A stretch of DNA of 64,000 nucleotides from Candidatus Muiribacterium halophilum (GTDB taxonomy: Bacteria > Muiribacteriota > Muiribacteriia > Muiribacteriales > Muiribacteriaceae), in contig JALOAD010000002.1 in assembly GCA_023228995.1 (NCBI GenBank), positions 62,001 through 126,000 of the forward strand, written 5' to 3'. The notes beneath the pieces are model-generated. The model saw only the letters and a program-made list of their open reading frames with translations. It was not told where the DNA came from and made no database searches. Both the position numbers and the translations under genes were made by a program. Positions within the stretch are counted from its first letter, which is position 1. Every line of letters starts with the position of its first letter. This document shows positions 44,793-53,306 of this stretch, piece by piece.

Positions 44793-44863
44793 AATTCACA
44801 TTTGTTTTTGTATGATTAAATAAGTTTTAGCAGTTCTAATTAGACTGCTTTAGCAGTCGCTAA

Positions 44864-44892
44864 TTGTCACAAAGTGACGTTAATTTATAATA
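44864..44892 (+). promoter_or_regulatory. Promoter of dapF overlapping a palindromic repeat
   Basis: TTGTCA (44864-44869), 17-bp spacer, TATAAT (44887-44892). The -35 box lies within the palindrome GTCAC-aaa-GTGAC of the dispersed repeat, so the repeat appears to supply part of the promoter. Confidence 0.6.
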
Positions 44893-44922
44893 AAAGTTTT
44901 ACTAAATCTTATAGGAGCTTTT

Positions 44923-45726
44923 ATGGATTTTATAAAAATGCAAGGAACTGGTAATGATTATATTTTTATTGATAATACTGATAAAATTATTGTTTCAGGT
45001 CAGCCTGAACTTGCAAAAAGACTTTCAAATAGAAATTATGGAATTGGTGGAGATGGAATTGTATTAATTTCAAAAGATGATAATGGAATTTTTTGGATGA
45101 ATATGTGGAATTTAGATGGTTCTGAAGGTAAAATGTGTGGTAATGCTATAAGATGTGTTGCAAAATATCTTTATGAAAATAATATGGTAAATGGACTGAA
45201 TTTTGTTATACAAACTTTATCAGGTCCAAAAGACATACTTATAAGAGCTCGTAATAATGAGGTTTATTCGGTTTGTGTTAATATGGGTAAACCTTATTGG
45301 GAAACTGAAAAAAATTTACGAATTAAAATTGAAAACCAAGATTTTAGCCTTAATTGTGTTTCAATTGGCAATCCACATTGTGTTATTTTCACTTCTGAAA
45401 TCTTTAATAAAGATAAAGTTGAATATTATGGCAAAAAAATTCAAGAAATGGATATTTTCCCAAATGGTGTTAATGTTGAATTTGTAAAAAAGATAAATGA
45501 GGACATTTTGAATGTTCAAGTTTTTGAAAGAGGCTCAGGTTATACTTTAAGTTGTGGTACTGGAGCATGTGCTTCAGCAGCAGTTTTTTTTAAACAGTAT
45601 GAAGGTTCAAATCCTTTAAAAGTTATTCTTGCAGGAGGAGATCTTTTTATCAAACAAGAAAAAAACCAAGACATAATATTAGAAGGTGATTGTGTTGAAG
45701 TTTTCAAAGGAAAAATAAAAATATAA
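44923..45726 (+). CDS. dapF: Diaminopimelate epimerase
   Basis: 267 residues. The two catalytic cysteines sit in the standard contexts: Cys72 in GKMCGNAIRC and Cys211 in SCGTGACAS. It interconverts LL- and meso-diaminopimelate, giving the peptidoglycan cross-link residue and the lysine precursor. Starts at ATG 44923 behind TAGGAGC. It has its own near-consensus promoter rather than reading through from asd. Confidence 0.95.
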   Translation: MDFIKMQGTGNDYIFIDNTDKIIVSGQPELAKRLSNRNYGIGGDGIVLISKDDNGIFWMNMWNLDGSEGKMCGNAIRCVAKYLYENNMVNGLNFVIQTLSGPKDILIRARNNEVYSVCVNMGKPYWETEKNLRIKIENQDFSLNCVSIGNPHCVIFTSEIFNKDKVEYYGKKIQEMDIFPNGVNVEFVKKINEDILNVQVFERGSGYTLSCGTGACASAAVFFKQYEGSNPLKVILAGGDLFIKQEKNQDIILEGDCVEVFKGKIKI

Positions 45727-45790
45727 CAAAAAAATAACATAAAACAACCAAAATATAACAAAATAAAAATATATTAAAATAGGAGATAAT

Positions 45791-48169
45791 ATGAAAAGGT
45801 TTTTTTTAACAGTAGTTTTATTTTTAAGTGTAATATTAAGTTTTTCAGCAGGCTATATGGAACCTATTCCTGAAATAGTTGAAATGGTTAAAAAACAACC
45901 TGAACCTGTATTTGTTACCAAAGTAAGTTCAGGAATGTATGTTGAAGCATATTATAATGCTTTGCCTGATATATCAGATCTTGCCAAAAAAAGCGAAAAA
46001 ATTGCAGGAGTAAGATTAGATCCTTCAAATTTTCAAAAAGAAGAAAATACTTTTTACACAGCTTTTAAATTTTATTCAAAAGATAGAAAAGAAATTAAAA
46101 TATCAGGAATACCTCAAGATATTAAAATAATTGATTATGAATTTGAATATACTAGTAAATATTTTTCATTTACCGTAAAAAGAGAAAATACAACAGAATT
46201 ATGGATTATAGATTTTGAAAAGAAAAAAGCTGAGAGAATTACTTCAAATATAAATACTGTATTTACTAATGGTATGAAATGGGTTAAAAATTCTCCTGAT
46301 GAAATTATTGTTGCTTTATCAGCAAATGCAGCAAAAAAAACTCCTGAAATGACAGTGGATTCAATTGAACCAGTTATACAGGAATCTTTTGGAAAAGAAT
46401 CAAAAGTTAGAACTTATCAGGATTTATTAAAAAATAATTATGACGAAAAACTTTTTGAACATTATTTTACAACAATATTATGTAAAATAAATCTTAAAAC
46501 TGGTAAAAAAGATTATATAACAAAACCAGGAATTTATTATATGGATTCAAGTTCTCCTGATGGTAATTATATTTTAGCAACAGAGTATAAAAAACCTTTT
46601 TCATATACAGTGCCTTTTTATTATTTTAATCGTGATTCAATATTAATTGATTTAAAAACAAGTGAAAAAATAATACTTGAATCACATAAAACAACAGACT
46701 CAGTACCAATTGGAGGTGTGTTTACAGGAAGAAGATATTTTGATTGGGTTCCATATTATCCTTCAACACTTATTTATGCTGAAGCACTTGATGGAGGAGA
46801 TCCTGAAAACGAAGTTCCATTTAGAGATAGTATTAAAGTAATGGAAAAACCTTTTAAAACAGGAAAAGAAGTATTAAAACTTAAAGATAGATATTATGGA
46901 TTAAGTTTTTTAATGGATAAAAAAGGTGAGGGTTTTATAACAGAATATGAATGGAAAAAAAGATGGATAAAAACTTATCATATTGATATTGAAAAAAACA
47001 ATGCAATTATAAAAAAAGTTGAAGATCTTAGTGTAAATGATGAATATAATTCAATTGGAACTTTTTGTGAACACAGAGATAAAACTGGTAATAAAGTCGT
47101 TATATTAAAAGATGGATATATATATTCATCAGCAAAAGGTGCAAGCAAAGATGGATATTTCCCAGTTTTATACAAAATATCTTTAAATGATTTTACAAAA
47201 TCAGAAGTTTTCAGATCTTCTAATGATAAATACGAAAGATTTTTATGTTTTACAGATGAAACTTTTACAAAAATTCTTATAAAAAGCGAGTCAAGTACTG
47301 AATATCCAAATTATTATGAATATAATCCAATTAAAAATTCCAAAAAACAAGTTTCATTTTTTGAAAATCCATTTAAAGTATTTGAAAATGTAAAAAAAGA
47401 AATTGTTAAATACAAAAGAGAAGATGGAATTGAACTTTCAGGAACTCTTTATTATCCACCAAATTATAAGAAAGGACAAAAAGTACCTTGTGTACTTCAT
47501 TCTTATCCACTTGAATATACAGGAAAAAACACAGCTTCACAGGTAAGAGGAAGCAGTAATACATTTACAAAAATTTCTTATATGTCAGAACTTTTCTTCT
47601 TATTACAAGGAATAGCAGTATTTAAAGATGCACAATTCCCAATAGTTGGAGATCCTAAAACAATGAATGATACTTTTGTATCTCAGCTTAAAATGAATGC
47701 TCAGGCAGCAATAGATGCTCTTAAAAACACAAATTCTATCGATACTGAAAAAATGGCTTGTATCGGTCATTCTTATGGAGCTTTCATGGTTGCAAATCTA
47801 CTTATACATACAGATCTTTTTGTAACTGGAATTGCTCAGAGTGGTGCTTATAACCGAACATTGACTCCATTTGGGTTTCAGAGTGAAAGAAGAACTTTTT
47901 GGGAAGCTCCTTCAATATATATGGAAGTATCCCCATTTGCACATGCTGATAAAATAAACGAACCAATACTTATAATTCATGGTGAACAGGATAATAATCC
48001 AGGAACTTATCCTTTACAGTCAGAGAGATTATTTTCCGCAATAAAAGGAAATGGTGGTCAGGTAAGATATCTTGTATTACCATATGAATCCCATGGATAT
48101 AGAGCAAGTGAGAGCATACTACATTTATTATGGGAAAGATACAACTGGGTTGAAAAATATCTAAAATAA
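45791..48169 (+). CDS. Exported S9-family (prolyl oligopeptidase-like) serine peptidase
   Basis: 792 residues. Signal peptide MKRFFLTVVLFLSVILSFSA. Residues about 100-530 would form the beta-propeller, and the C-terminal alpha/beta-hydrolase domain carries GHSYGAF (Ser661), EQDN (Asp734) and SHGY (His768), a complete Ser-Asp-His triad. Members of this family cut short peptides, so a periplasmic or surface role in peptide degradation is expected. AGGAGAT precedes the ATG; yccF follows after 17 bp. It is probably co-transcribed with dapF (64-bp gap), though not functionally linked. Confidence 0.9.
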   Translation: MKRFFLTVVLFLSVILSFSAGYMEPIPEIVEMVKKQPEPVFVTKVSSGMYVEAYYNALPDISDLAKKSEKIAGVRLDPSNFQKEENTFYTAFKFYSKDRKEIKISGIPQDIKIIDYEFEYTSKYFSFTVKRENTTELWIIDFEKKKAERITSNINTVFTNGMKWVKNSPDEIIVALSANAAKKTPEMTVDSIEPVIQESFGKESKVRTYQDLLKNNYDEKLFEHYFTTILCKINLKTGKKDYITKPGIYYMDSSSPDGNYILATEYKKPFSYTVPFYYFNRDSILIDLKTSEKIILESHKTTDSVPIGGVFTGRRYFDWVPYYPSTLIYAEALDGGDPENEVPFRDSIKVMEKPFKTGKEVLKLKDRYYGLSFLMDKKGEGFITEYEWKKRWIKTYHIDIEKNNAIIKKVEDLSVNDEYNSIGTFCEHRDKTGNKVVILKDGYIYSSAKGASKDGYFPVLYKISLNDFTKSEVFRSSNDKYERFLCFTDETFTKILIKSESSTEYPNYYEYNPIKNSKKQVSFFENPFKVFENVKKEIVKYKREDGIELSGTLYYPPNYKKGQKVPCVLHSYPLEYTGKNTASQVRGSSNTFTKISYMSELFFLLQGIAVFKDAQFPIVGDPKTMNDTFVSQLKMNAQAAIDALKNTNSIDTEKMACIGHSYGAFMVANLLIHTDLFVTGIAQSGAYNRTLTPFGFQSERRTFWEAPSIYMEVSPFAHADKINEPILIIHGEQDNNPGTYPLQSERLFSAIKGNGGQVRYLVLPYESHGYRASESILHLLWERYNWVEKYLK

Positions 48170-48186
48170 AATATAAGGAGAGTATA

Positions 48187-48558
48187 TTGATTTCTTTGAT
48201 AGGTAATATTATATGGATTATATTTGGTGGAATATTTATTTTTACTGAATATATATTTACAGGAATAGTTTTATGTTTAACAATTATAGGAATACCATTT
48301 GGAATACAATTATTTAAACTTGGAATGTTATCGCTTTTTCCATTTGGAAAAGAAATAAAAACTAAAGAGAATTATTCAGGAGCATTGTCGATATTATTGA
48401 ATATAACATGGATTTTACTGGGTGGTATATGGATTTCAATAACACATATATTATTTGCAGCATTTTTTGCAATAACAATAATAGGAATACCGTTTGCATT
48501 ACAACATTTTAAGTTAGCTGCTCTTGCATTAACTCCATTTGGGAAAGAGATTAAATGA
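48187..48558 (+). CDS. yccF: YccF-family inner membrane protein
   Basis: 123 residues from a TTG start, with AAGGAGA at 48175-48181 setting the frame. It is an internal duplication: each half has NI(I/T)WI-x-GG(I)-x-W/F-I followed by TIIGIPF-x-LQ-x-FKL and PFGKEI, the YccF (DUF307) signature. Four membrane segments. Function of the family is unknown. Confidence 0.9.
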   Translation: MISLIGNIIWIIFGGIFIFTEYIFTGIVLCLTIIGIPFGIQLFKLGMLSLFPFGKEIKTKENYSGALSILLNITWILLGGIWISITHILFAAFFAITIIGIPFALQHFKLAALALTPFGKEIK

Positions 48559-48619
48559 AAATTAACGGGGTTTATTAGTTTGTAACGAATTGTAACTTTA
48601 TCACTCCTTTTTTCTATGT

Positions 48620-48625
48620 TAGAAT
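48620..48625 (+). promoter_or_regulatory. Possible extended -10 promoter of the small secreted protein
   Basis: TGT-TAGAAT with TTTATC 17 bp upstream, about 35 bp before the ATG at 48661, which has a strong AAAGGAGG. Confidence 0.35.
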
Positions 48626-48660
48626 AATATTAATAAAGAAAAAAGGAGGATACGCAAACA

Positions 48661-48903
48661 ATGAAAAAATCACTTTTCTTCCTTACATTAATAATATTTG
48701 TTTTTAGCACATGGTCAAACACATCTATAAATTCTAATAATTACTTAAATGATAAAGGGGATTTAGATACTTTACCACCGCTAGTAACACCTTCAACTGG
48801 AGGAGATCTTGATAATATTCCGCCACTTGTTAATCCAATTGATAATGAAGATGGTGATGGATTAGATGATCTTATACCGTTGAATACCCCAAAACGCTCA
48901 TAA
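48661..48903 (+). CDS. Small secreted repeat peptide
   Basis: 80 residues. Signal peptide MKKSLFFLTLIIFVFSTWS, then about 60 acidic residues containing three imperfect repeats: DLDTLPPLVTP, DLDNIPPLVNP and GLDDLIPLNTP. Strong AAAGGAGG site and its own promoter suggest it is well expressed. No Cys. I do not recognise the family; a secreted ligand, adhesin fragment or pheromone-like peptide would all fit. Confidence 0.65.
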   Translation: MKKSLFFLTLIIFVFSTWSNTSINSNNYLNDKGDLDTLPPLVTPSTGGDLDNIPPLVNPIDNEDGDGLDDLIPLNTPKRS

Positions 48904-48928
48904 ACTTTTTTCTATTTGAGTCTTCTGA

Positions 48929-49030
48929 ACCTTCGTTCACTTATAATACATCCGTATATTATATGCTTCGCAATGTTCACTCAAGTTACCGAGTAGATTT
49001 TTTTTTGCTTTTGTTTATAAAAACTCCTTC
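48929..49030 (+). repeat. 103-bp direct repeat, copy 2
   Basis: Matches 40908-41010 in the same orientation (ACCTTCGTTCACTTATAATA ... AAACTCCTTC). It is directly preceded by GAGTCTTCTGA, the leader motif of the 27-bp element family, showing that repeats have joined end to end. The 316-bp element is absent here. Confidence 0.75.
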
Positions 49031-49111
49031 ATACTTTATTTTAATTGAAAATTTTCTAACGCCTCTAAAAATTCGACATTCAACATTGGACATTGCAAAT
49101 TAAAAATCTGT

Positions 49112-49152
49112 CATCCGGGTATGATTCTGAACCGGAATCTGTTTTTTAATTT
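49112..49152 (+). repeat. Dispersed palindromic element, core-only copy
   Basis: GTCATCCGGGTATGATTCTG then AACCGGAATCTGTTTTTT. The arms CCGG remain. The DNA from 49153 to 49317 has no recognised feature apart from two direct copies of AATTTGTTATTTCA. Confidence 0.55.
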
Positions 49153-49317
49153 TAAGTTATTTGCTATTTGATGAGTTTTTATTGTATCAGAAGTATAAAA
49201 TGTTGCCAAAACCCTAAAAGATAGTTCTTAATTTTCTAATATAATATTAAATTCAAATAAGTAAATTTGTTATTTCAGTGAATTTGTTATTTCATTGGTA
49301 TAAGCTTTATCTTTTGT

Positions 49318-49326
49318 TTATGCACA
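49318..49326 (+). promoter_or_regulatory. DnaA-box-like site TTATGCACA
   Basis: A perfect match to TTATNCACA, 37 bp before the first of two inverted TTATCCACA boxes in the 165-bp duplication. Origin function is only a possibility: no dnaA, dnaN or gidA gene is nearby. Confidence 0.35.
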
Positions 49327-49357
49327 GTATACACAACTTCCGATAATATACATTATG

Positions 49358-49687
49358 TTAACTTGTGGATAAGTATTTAAATTCCTAAAAAGAATATATT
49401 CCCTTGTATTTTATATATCATTAGATAAATCAAACTACCTCAAGTTAGACATAATGTTGGGGTCAGCGCCGGGTGTTGATTATAGTTTTAAGTTTTTACG
49501 ATTTTCGGCATGACCCCACGGTTTAACTTGTGGATAAGTATTTAAATTCCTAAAAAGAATATATTCCCTTGTATTTTATATATCATTAGATAAATCAAAC
49601 TACCTCAAGTTAGACATAATGTTGGGGTCAGCGCCGGGTGTTGATTATTGTTTTAAGTTTTTACGATTTTCGGCATGACCCCACGGT
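49358..49687. repeat. 165-bp tandem duplication with hairpin and DnaA-box-like site
   Basis: Units 49358-49522 and 49523-49687 differ at one base (ATAG versus ATTG) and are followed by the first 8 bases of a third unit. Each has TGTGGATAA (reverse of TTATCCACA; 49364 and 49529), and a large stem-loop TGGGGTCA-GC-GCCG ... CGGC-A-TGACCCCA (first copy 49458-49518). GGGGTCA/TGACCCC arms are typical of REP sequences mobilised by Y1-type TnpA transposases (inference). Confidence 0.85.
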
Positions 49688-49726
49688 TTAACTTGGCATA
49701 AACTACTAAAAAGTAAATTCTTCTTT

Positions 49727-49755
49727 TTGCTTTTTTATAATTATTTAGCTATAAT
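49727..49755 (+). promoter_or_regulatory. Promoter of the HDOD gene
   Basis: TTGCTT (49727-49732), 17-bp spacer, TATAAT (49750-49755), followed by AAGGAG and the ATG at 49798. Confidence 0.5.
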
Positions 49756-49797
49756 TAGTATAAGTACTAAATAAAAATCATTCTCAAGGAGTTATTT

Positions 49798-50697
49798 ATG
49801 AGATTATATAATTATGAAGAGATATACCCGCTCTCAAAAGCTGAAATAATTAATCTCCTTGATACTTTGGAGTATATTCCAACTTTACCAGACATTGTAA
49901 GTAAACTTTTAACAGAAATTAACAAAAAAGATTTTTCCATATTAAAAATGAGTTCTATTATTGAAAAAGACCCAGCTATTTCATTGAAAGTATTAAAAAC
50001 TGCCAATACTTGTTTTTACCGAGCTATTTCTAGTATTACTTCAATCGATAAAGCAATTATGCGAATTGGTAATGAAGAAATTAAAAATATTGTAATTGGT
50101 ATTACTGCTTTAAATAGTTTTGAAAAGCTTAAAAAAGAAAAATTAGATCTTTCTGACATTTGGAAGCATTCCCTAGCTGTTGGTTATTTAAATACAATAA
50201 TAGGTGAGGTTTCTGGAGTTAAAGATGAAGATTTATGGCTTTGTGGACTTTTTCATAATATTGGTAAAATTATATATGCCTCTTTAATGCCTGAAGTACT
50301 TGAAGTTATTTTAAAAGAAGTTCAAACAAGAGGACTTCCCTTTCATTCTATTGAAAAAGAACTATTAGACTTTAATCACAATGATGTTGGTGTTTGGCTT
50401 ATGAAAAAATGGAATATACCTATTAAATTCCAGCAAGTGGTTAATAATTATATTGAACCTCCAGAAAACGAATTTAAATTTGGTCATAACACTAAAATTA
50501 TTGCAATTACTCATATTTCAAATGCTATTGTTAAATTATCCAAAATAGGTAATAGTAATGATATTGTTACTGGAATAAACGCTAATGTATGGAATTACAT
50601 TGACAAAAGTTGTATTGATCAGGAAGAATTGTTATATAGAATATCTAATCTTAAAGATGAGGTTAATTATTTATTTAATACTTTTATATCTAATTGA
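49798..50697 (+). CDS. HDOD-domain signalling protein
   Basis: 299 residues. Residues 15-225 are an HDOD domain: YIPTLPDIVSKLL opening motif, DPAISLKVLKTAN, and FHNIGKI where true HD hydrolases have HDIGK, so metal-dependent phosphodiesterase activity is not expected. Such proteins are usually non-catalytic output or scaffold modules in chemotaxis, motility or second-messenger circuits. No other domain is fused. It is monocistronic between repeat clusters, with its own promoter. Target unknown. Confidence 0.9.
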   Translation: MRLYNYEEIYPLSKAEIINLLDTLEYIPTLPDIVSKLLTEINKKDFSILKMSSIIEKDPAISLKVLKTANTCFYRAISSITSIDKAIMRIGNEEIKNIVIGITALNSFEKLKKEKLDLSDIWKHSLAVGYLNTIIGEVSGVKDEDLWLCGLFHNIGKIIYASLMPEVLEVILKEVQTRGLPFHSIEKELLDFNHNDVGVWLMKKWNIPIKFQQVVNNYIEPPENEFKFGHNTKIIAITHISNAIVKLSKIGNSNDIVTGINANVWNYIDKSCIDQEELLYRISNLKDEVNYLFNTFISN

Positions 50698-50732
50698 ATT
50701 CTCTGAATTAACTAACACATATAAAAATTAAG

Positions 50733-50960
50733 AACAGATCCCGGCTCAGAAGCATACCGGGATGACAAAAATTCAAAATAGTGCCAGGATGACAAAAATT
50801 CAAAATAGTGCCAGGATGATAAAAATTCAGAAGCATACCGAGATGACAAAAATTCAGAACCATACCAGGATGACAAAAATTCAAAATAGTACTGGGATGA
50901 CATTTTTTTATATGAAATTTAATTTGAGATGAAATTATATTGATTTTTGTTAATTTAATC
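50733..50960 (-). repeat. Dispersed palindromic element with six 27-bp units
   Basis: On the plus strand it reads GATCCCGGCTCAGAAGCATA, then 27-bp units of the form ATTCAAAATAGTGCCAGGAT-GACAAAA, alternating between AAAATAGTGCC and GAAGCATACC variants, to 50901; the inverted leader (TTAATCAGAAGACTC) ends near 50968. The 27-bp period leaves meaningless open frames of 9-residue repeats. Confidence 0.75.
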
Positions 50961-50968
50961 AGAAGACT

Positions 50969-51284
50969 CAATTACGAAAACTCGTTAGAAGTTTTTCTAA
51001 TTAATGGATTCAATATTTTAAATAATTATACAATTCAAAACAATTGATATCTTGGTACCAGTTGAAAATTTACATAGTATAAATTTTCTCCTTACATGTT
51101 CAGCTTTAAATTACCTCCATGTAATTTCCTTAAGATTTTCTAATGTATCTTAGTTATTTATAATTTTATTCTTTTTAACTTTGAATTTCTTTTTTGTATA
51201 CTTATTGAAAATCTTAAGACAGCTTCCATAATTACGCTCGATATCAATTTTTTGAATCTATATGTAAAATCTAATTCAAAAAAA
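50969..51284 (-). repeat. 316-bp structured repeat, copy B
   Basis: Reverse complement of 41011-41326, with about five to eight differences seen by eye. All three helices are retained. It sits exactly between two 27-bp arrays, one on each side. Confidence 0.75.
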
Positions 51285-51293
51285 AATCAAAAA

Positions 51294-51520
51294 CGAGATC
51301 CCGGCTCAGAAGCATACCGGGATGACAAAAATTCAAAATAGTGCCAGGATGATAAAAATTCAGAAGCATACCGAGATGACAAAAATTCAGAAGCATACCG
51401 GGATGACAAAAATTCAAAATAGTGCCAGGATGATAAAAATTCAGAAGCATACCGAGATGACAAAAATTCAGAATGATACCGGGATGACATTATATTGATT
51501 TTTTTTATTTAATCAGAGGT
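51294..51520 (-). repeat. Dispersed palindromic element with seven 27-bp units
   Basis: Same structure and orientation as 50733-50960, with seven units in an ABC-ABC type order, ending with AATGATACCGGGATGACATT and the inverted leader TTTATTTAATCAGAGG. The higher-order order (three-unit block duplicated) suggests recent slippage. Confidence 0.75.
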
Positions 51521-51549
51521 TTCAATTAAACCTTCTTTAAATGTTATTA

Positions 51550-52155
51550 TTAAAAGAAATAAAATAAAGCAGATTGTATAATTCCTATTAAAAACCCTAA
51601 TACACCTCCAATTATTTCAATAAATCTGAATTCTTTTTTCATAATTGTAAATAAAATATCTTCTAATTTATCAAATGATAATTCTTCAACTTTTTTCTTC
51701 ACAAGATCTTTGGTGTTAAGAGTGCTTTCAACCTGAAACTTTATAGTTTCTATTATTTCAGGGAGAAATTTTTCAAATTCAACACCTACAAGGTATTTAA
51801 TTTTGTTTATAACTTCTTGATTTAAAAACATTGGCAACATTGGGTTTATATCAATAGCTTTATCTTTTATAAATTTCACAAAATAATCTTCAACAAGATT
51901 TTTAATTTTATCATGAAATTCTTGATTATCTACTACATTATTAAAATCATTATGTGATATAAGTTCTTTTTGAATAACTTCACCAAGATTTTCTGCAAGT
52001 TCTTTTTGTCTTTTAGGAAATATTCCTTGAATTGAAATAATTCCAAGATTTATTTTTTTTCTTGGGTGGAAAAGCATTTTAACAGCTATATAATTTGTAA
52101 CCCAGCCAATAAAACAAGAAATAACAGGTGCAGCTAAAAATTTCCAATGTATCAT
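51550..52155 (-). CDS. DUF445-family membrane protein
   Basis: 201 residues. Membrane helix near the N-terminus containing GWVTNYIAVKMLFHPRK, the diagnostic DUF445 motif, followed by LGIISIQGIFPKRQKELAENLGEVI, a long helical domain, and a C-terminal helix GGVLGFLIGIIQSALFYFF. It is about half the length of larger DUF445 proteins, matching the short YheB-like form. Function unknown; likely inner membrane. AGGAGT precedes the ATG. Convergent with the HDOD gene across the repeat arrays. Confidence 0.9.
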   Translation of the reverse strand: MIHWKFLAAPVISCFIGWVTNYIAVKMLFHPRKKINLGIISIQGIFPKRQKELAENLGEVIQKELISHNDFNNVVDNQEFHDKIKNLVEDYFVKFIKDKAIDINPMLPMFLNQEVINKIKYLVGVEFEKFLPEIIETIKFQVESTLNTKDLVKKKVEELSFDKLEDILFTIMKKEFRFIEIIGGVLGFLIGIIQSALFYFF

Positions 52156-52263
52156 AAAATAACTCCTAAATAATTTGTATAATTTAAAACGATTTTACAA
52201 AGAAAATATAATAATGTCAATGGAATGAGTTGATGTATTAACGGCAATTATAAAAATCAAATA

Positions 52264-52300
52264 AAACAGACCCCGGCTCAGAAGCATACCGGGATGACAG
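52264..52300 (-). repeat. Dispersed palindromic element, core-only copy
   Basis: GACCCCGGCTCAGAAGCATA followed by CCGGGATGACAG. It lies between DUF445 and thyX; the rest of the 223-bp gap is featureless. Confidence 0.6.
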
Positions 52301-52378
52301 AAGCTTTAGAATCCATATTATTATAATGATGCTTTAGAACCATTATTGAACATTTGGTCCGATAAATTAAAACTTTTT

Positions 52379-53059
52379 TTATTTTATGTATTTCTTGTAA
52401 AACGGACAATCAGTTACTTTATCTTTGCAAAAACCCTTAGTTTTGCATGTAGGACCAGCATATTCAAAAATTATAGGAGAAATATCAGATAAAATTTCAT
52501 ACATCTTATAAGCTATAATTCTAATCTCATCCTGAGCTCTCTGACACATTCTTAGCTCTAAAAAATGAAATAATTCTCTAACATTCATAGTAACAATAAT
52601 GTTTGATGCAGTTGATGATGGCAATACATATCTAGCATCTTCTTTATCAATACCAATTTCAATTAATTTATCATAAGCTTTTTTAGTTTTAGTCATTATA
52701 TCTTTATATATTTCAAGTGCTTCTGAGTTGGCTTTTATAAAAACTGGTGTGTAATAATCTAATTCACCTTTAATTCTTACATATCTTTGGGATTGTTGTG
52801 CAAATGAAGCAACTCTGTGTCTTACAAGTTGATGAGTACAAACTCTTGAAACTCCGTCTATGCCAAAAGTGAATATTGCATGTTCTAAAACTGCATGATG
52901 TCCTCTTTCTATAACGGTTTTTATAAGTCTTTCAATTGTTTTCTGATCTAGCTTTTCTTCTAATTCTGAAACTGTTAGTGCTGAATAACACAATCTTGCA
53001 GCAATAGCTATTTTTTTTTCCGGTTCTGAAGTGTTTTGTAATAAGGTGACATTTAGCAT
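52379..53059 (-). CDS. thyX: FAD-dependent thymidylate synthase
   Basis: 226 residues. The ThyX motif RHRVASFAQQSQR spans 80-92 (RHRx7S). Other family blocks are LLQNTSEPEKKIAIAARLCYS and ERGHHAVLEHAIFTF. It methylates dUMP to dTMP using methylene-tetrahydrofolate and NADPH through FAD. No thyA is present here, so this is probably the cell's route to dTMP. GGGGAGAG precedes the ATG. The 247 bp upstream (53060-53306) hold no recognised feature. Confidence 0.95.
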   Translation of the reverse strand: MLNVTLLQNTSEPEKKIAIAARLCYSALTVSELEEKLDQKTIERLIKTVIERGHHAVLEHAIFTFGIDGVSRVCTHQLVRHRVASFAQQSQRYVRIKGELDYYTPVFIKANSEALEIYKDIMTKTKKAYDKLIEIGIDKEDARYVLPSSTASNIIVTMNVRELFHFLELRMCQRAQDEIRIIAYKMYEILSDISPIIFEYAGPTCKTKGFCKDKVTDCPFYKKYIK

Positions 53060-53306
53060 TTAATGTTCTCTCCCCTATTTTTTTATTAAATATATCAGAT
53101 TCATGAAAATTAAACAAAAAAAATTATATACATTATAAAAATTATAAAATTAAAATAAAAATTTATTTGTATATTTGTACAAATAGGCAAATAAATGAAA
53201 AAAACCTGCTTTCAAATTAGTATTAAAACAATTGCAGAAATGTTTTTAATAATTCAAATAAAACAATTATAGAGCCAAAAAAATAAAGTACAAAAATAAA
53301 AAATGT

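Noticed and set aside
49318-49540. Chromosomal origin of replication
   Set aside because: Only three DnaA-like boxes, two created by duplication, with no dnaA/dnaN/gidA neighbours. Kept as a weak possibility, not called.
50708-50971. Open frames with 9-residue repeats (FLSSWHYFE, FLSSRYASE) on the minus strand
   Set aside because: They are products of a 27-bp tandem repeat, open in more than one frame, with no ribosome binding site. Treated as repeats, not genes.
51287-51490. Possible CRISPR-like array at 51294-51490
   Set aside because: Units are contiguous 27-bp repeats without spacers, vary internally, and no cas genes are nearby.
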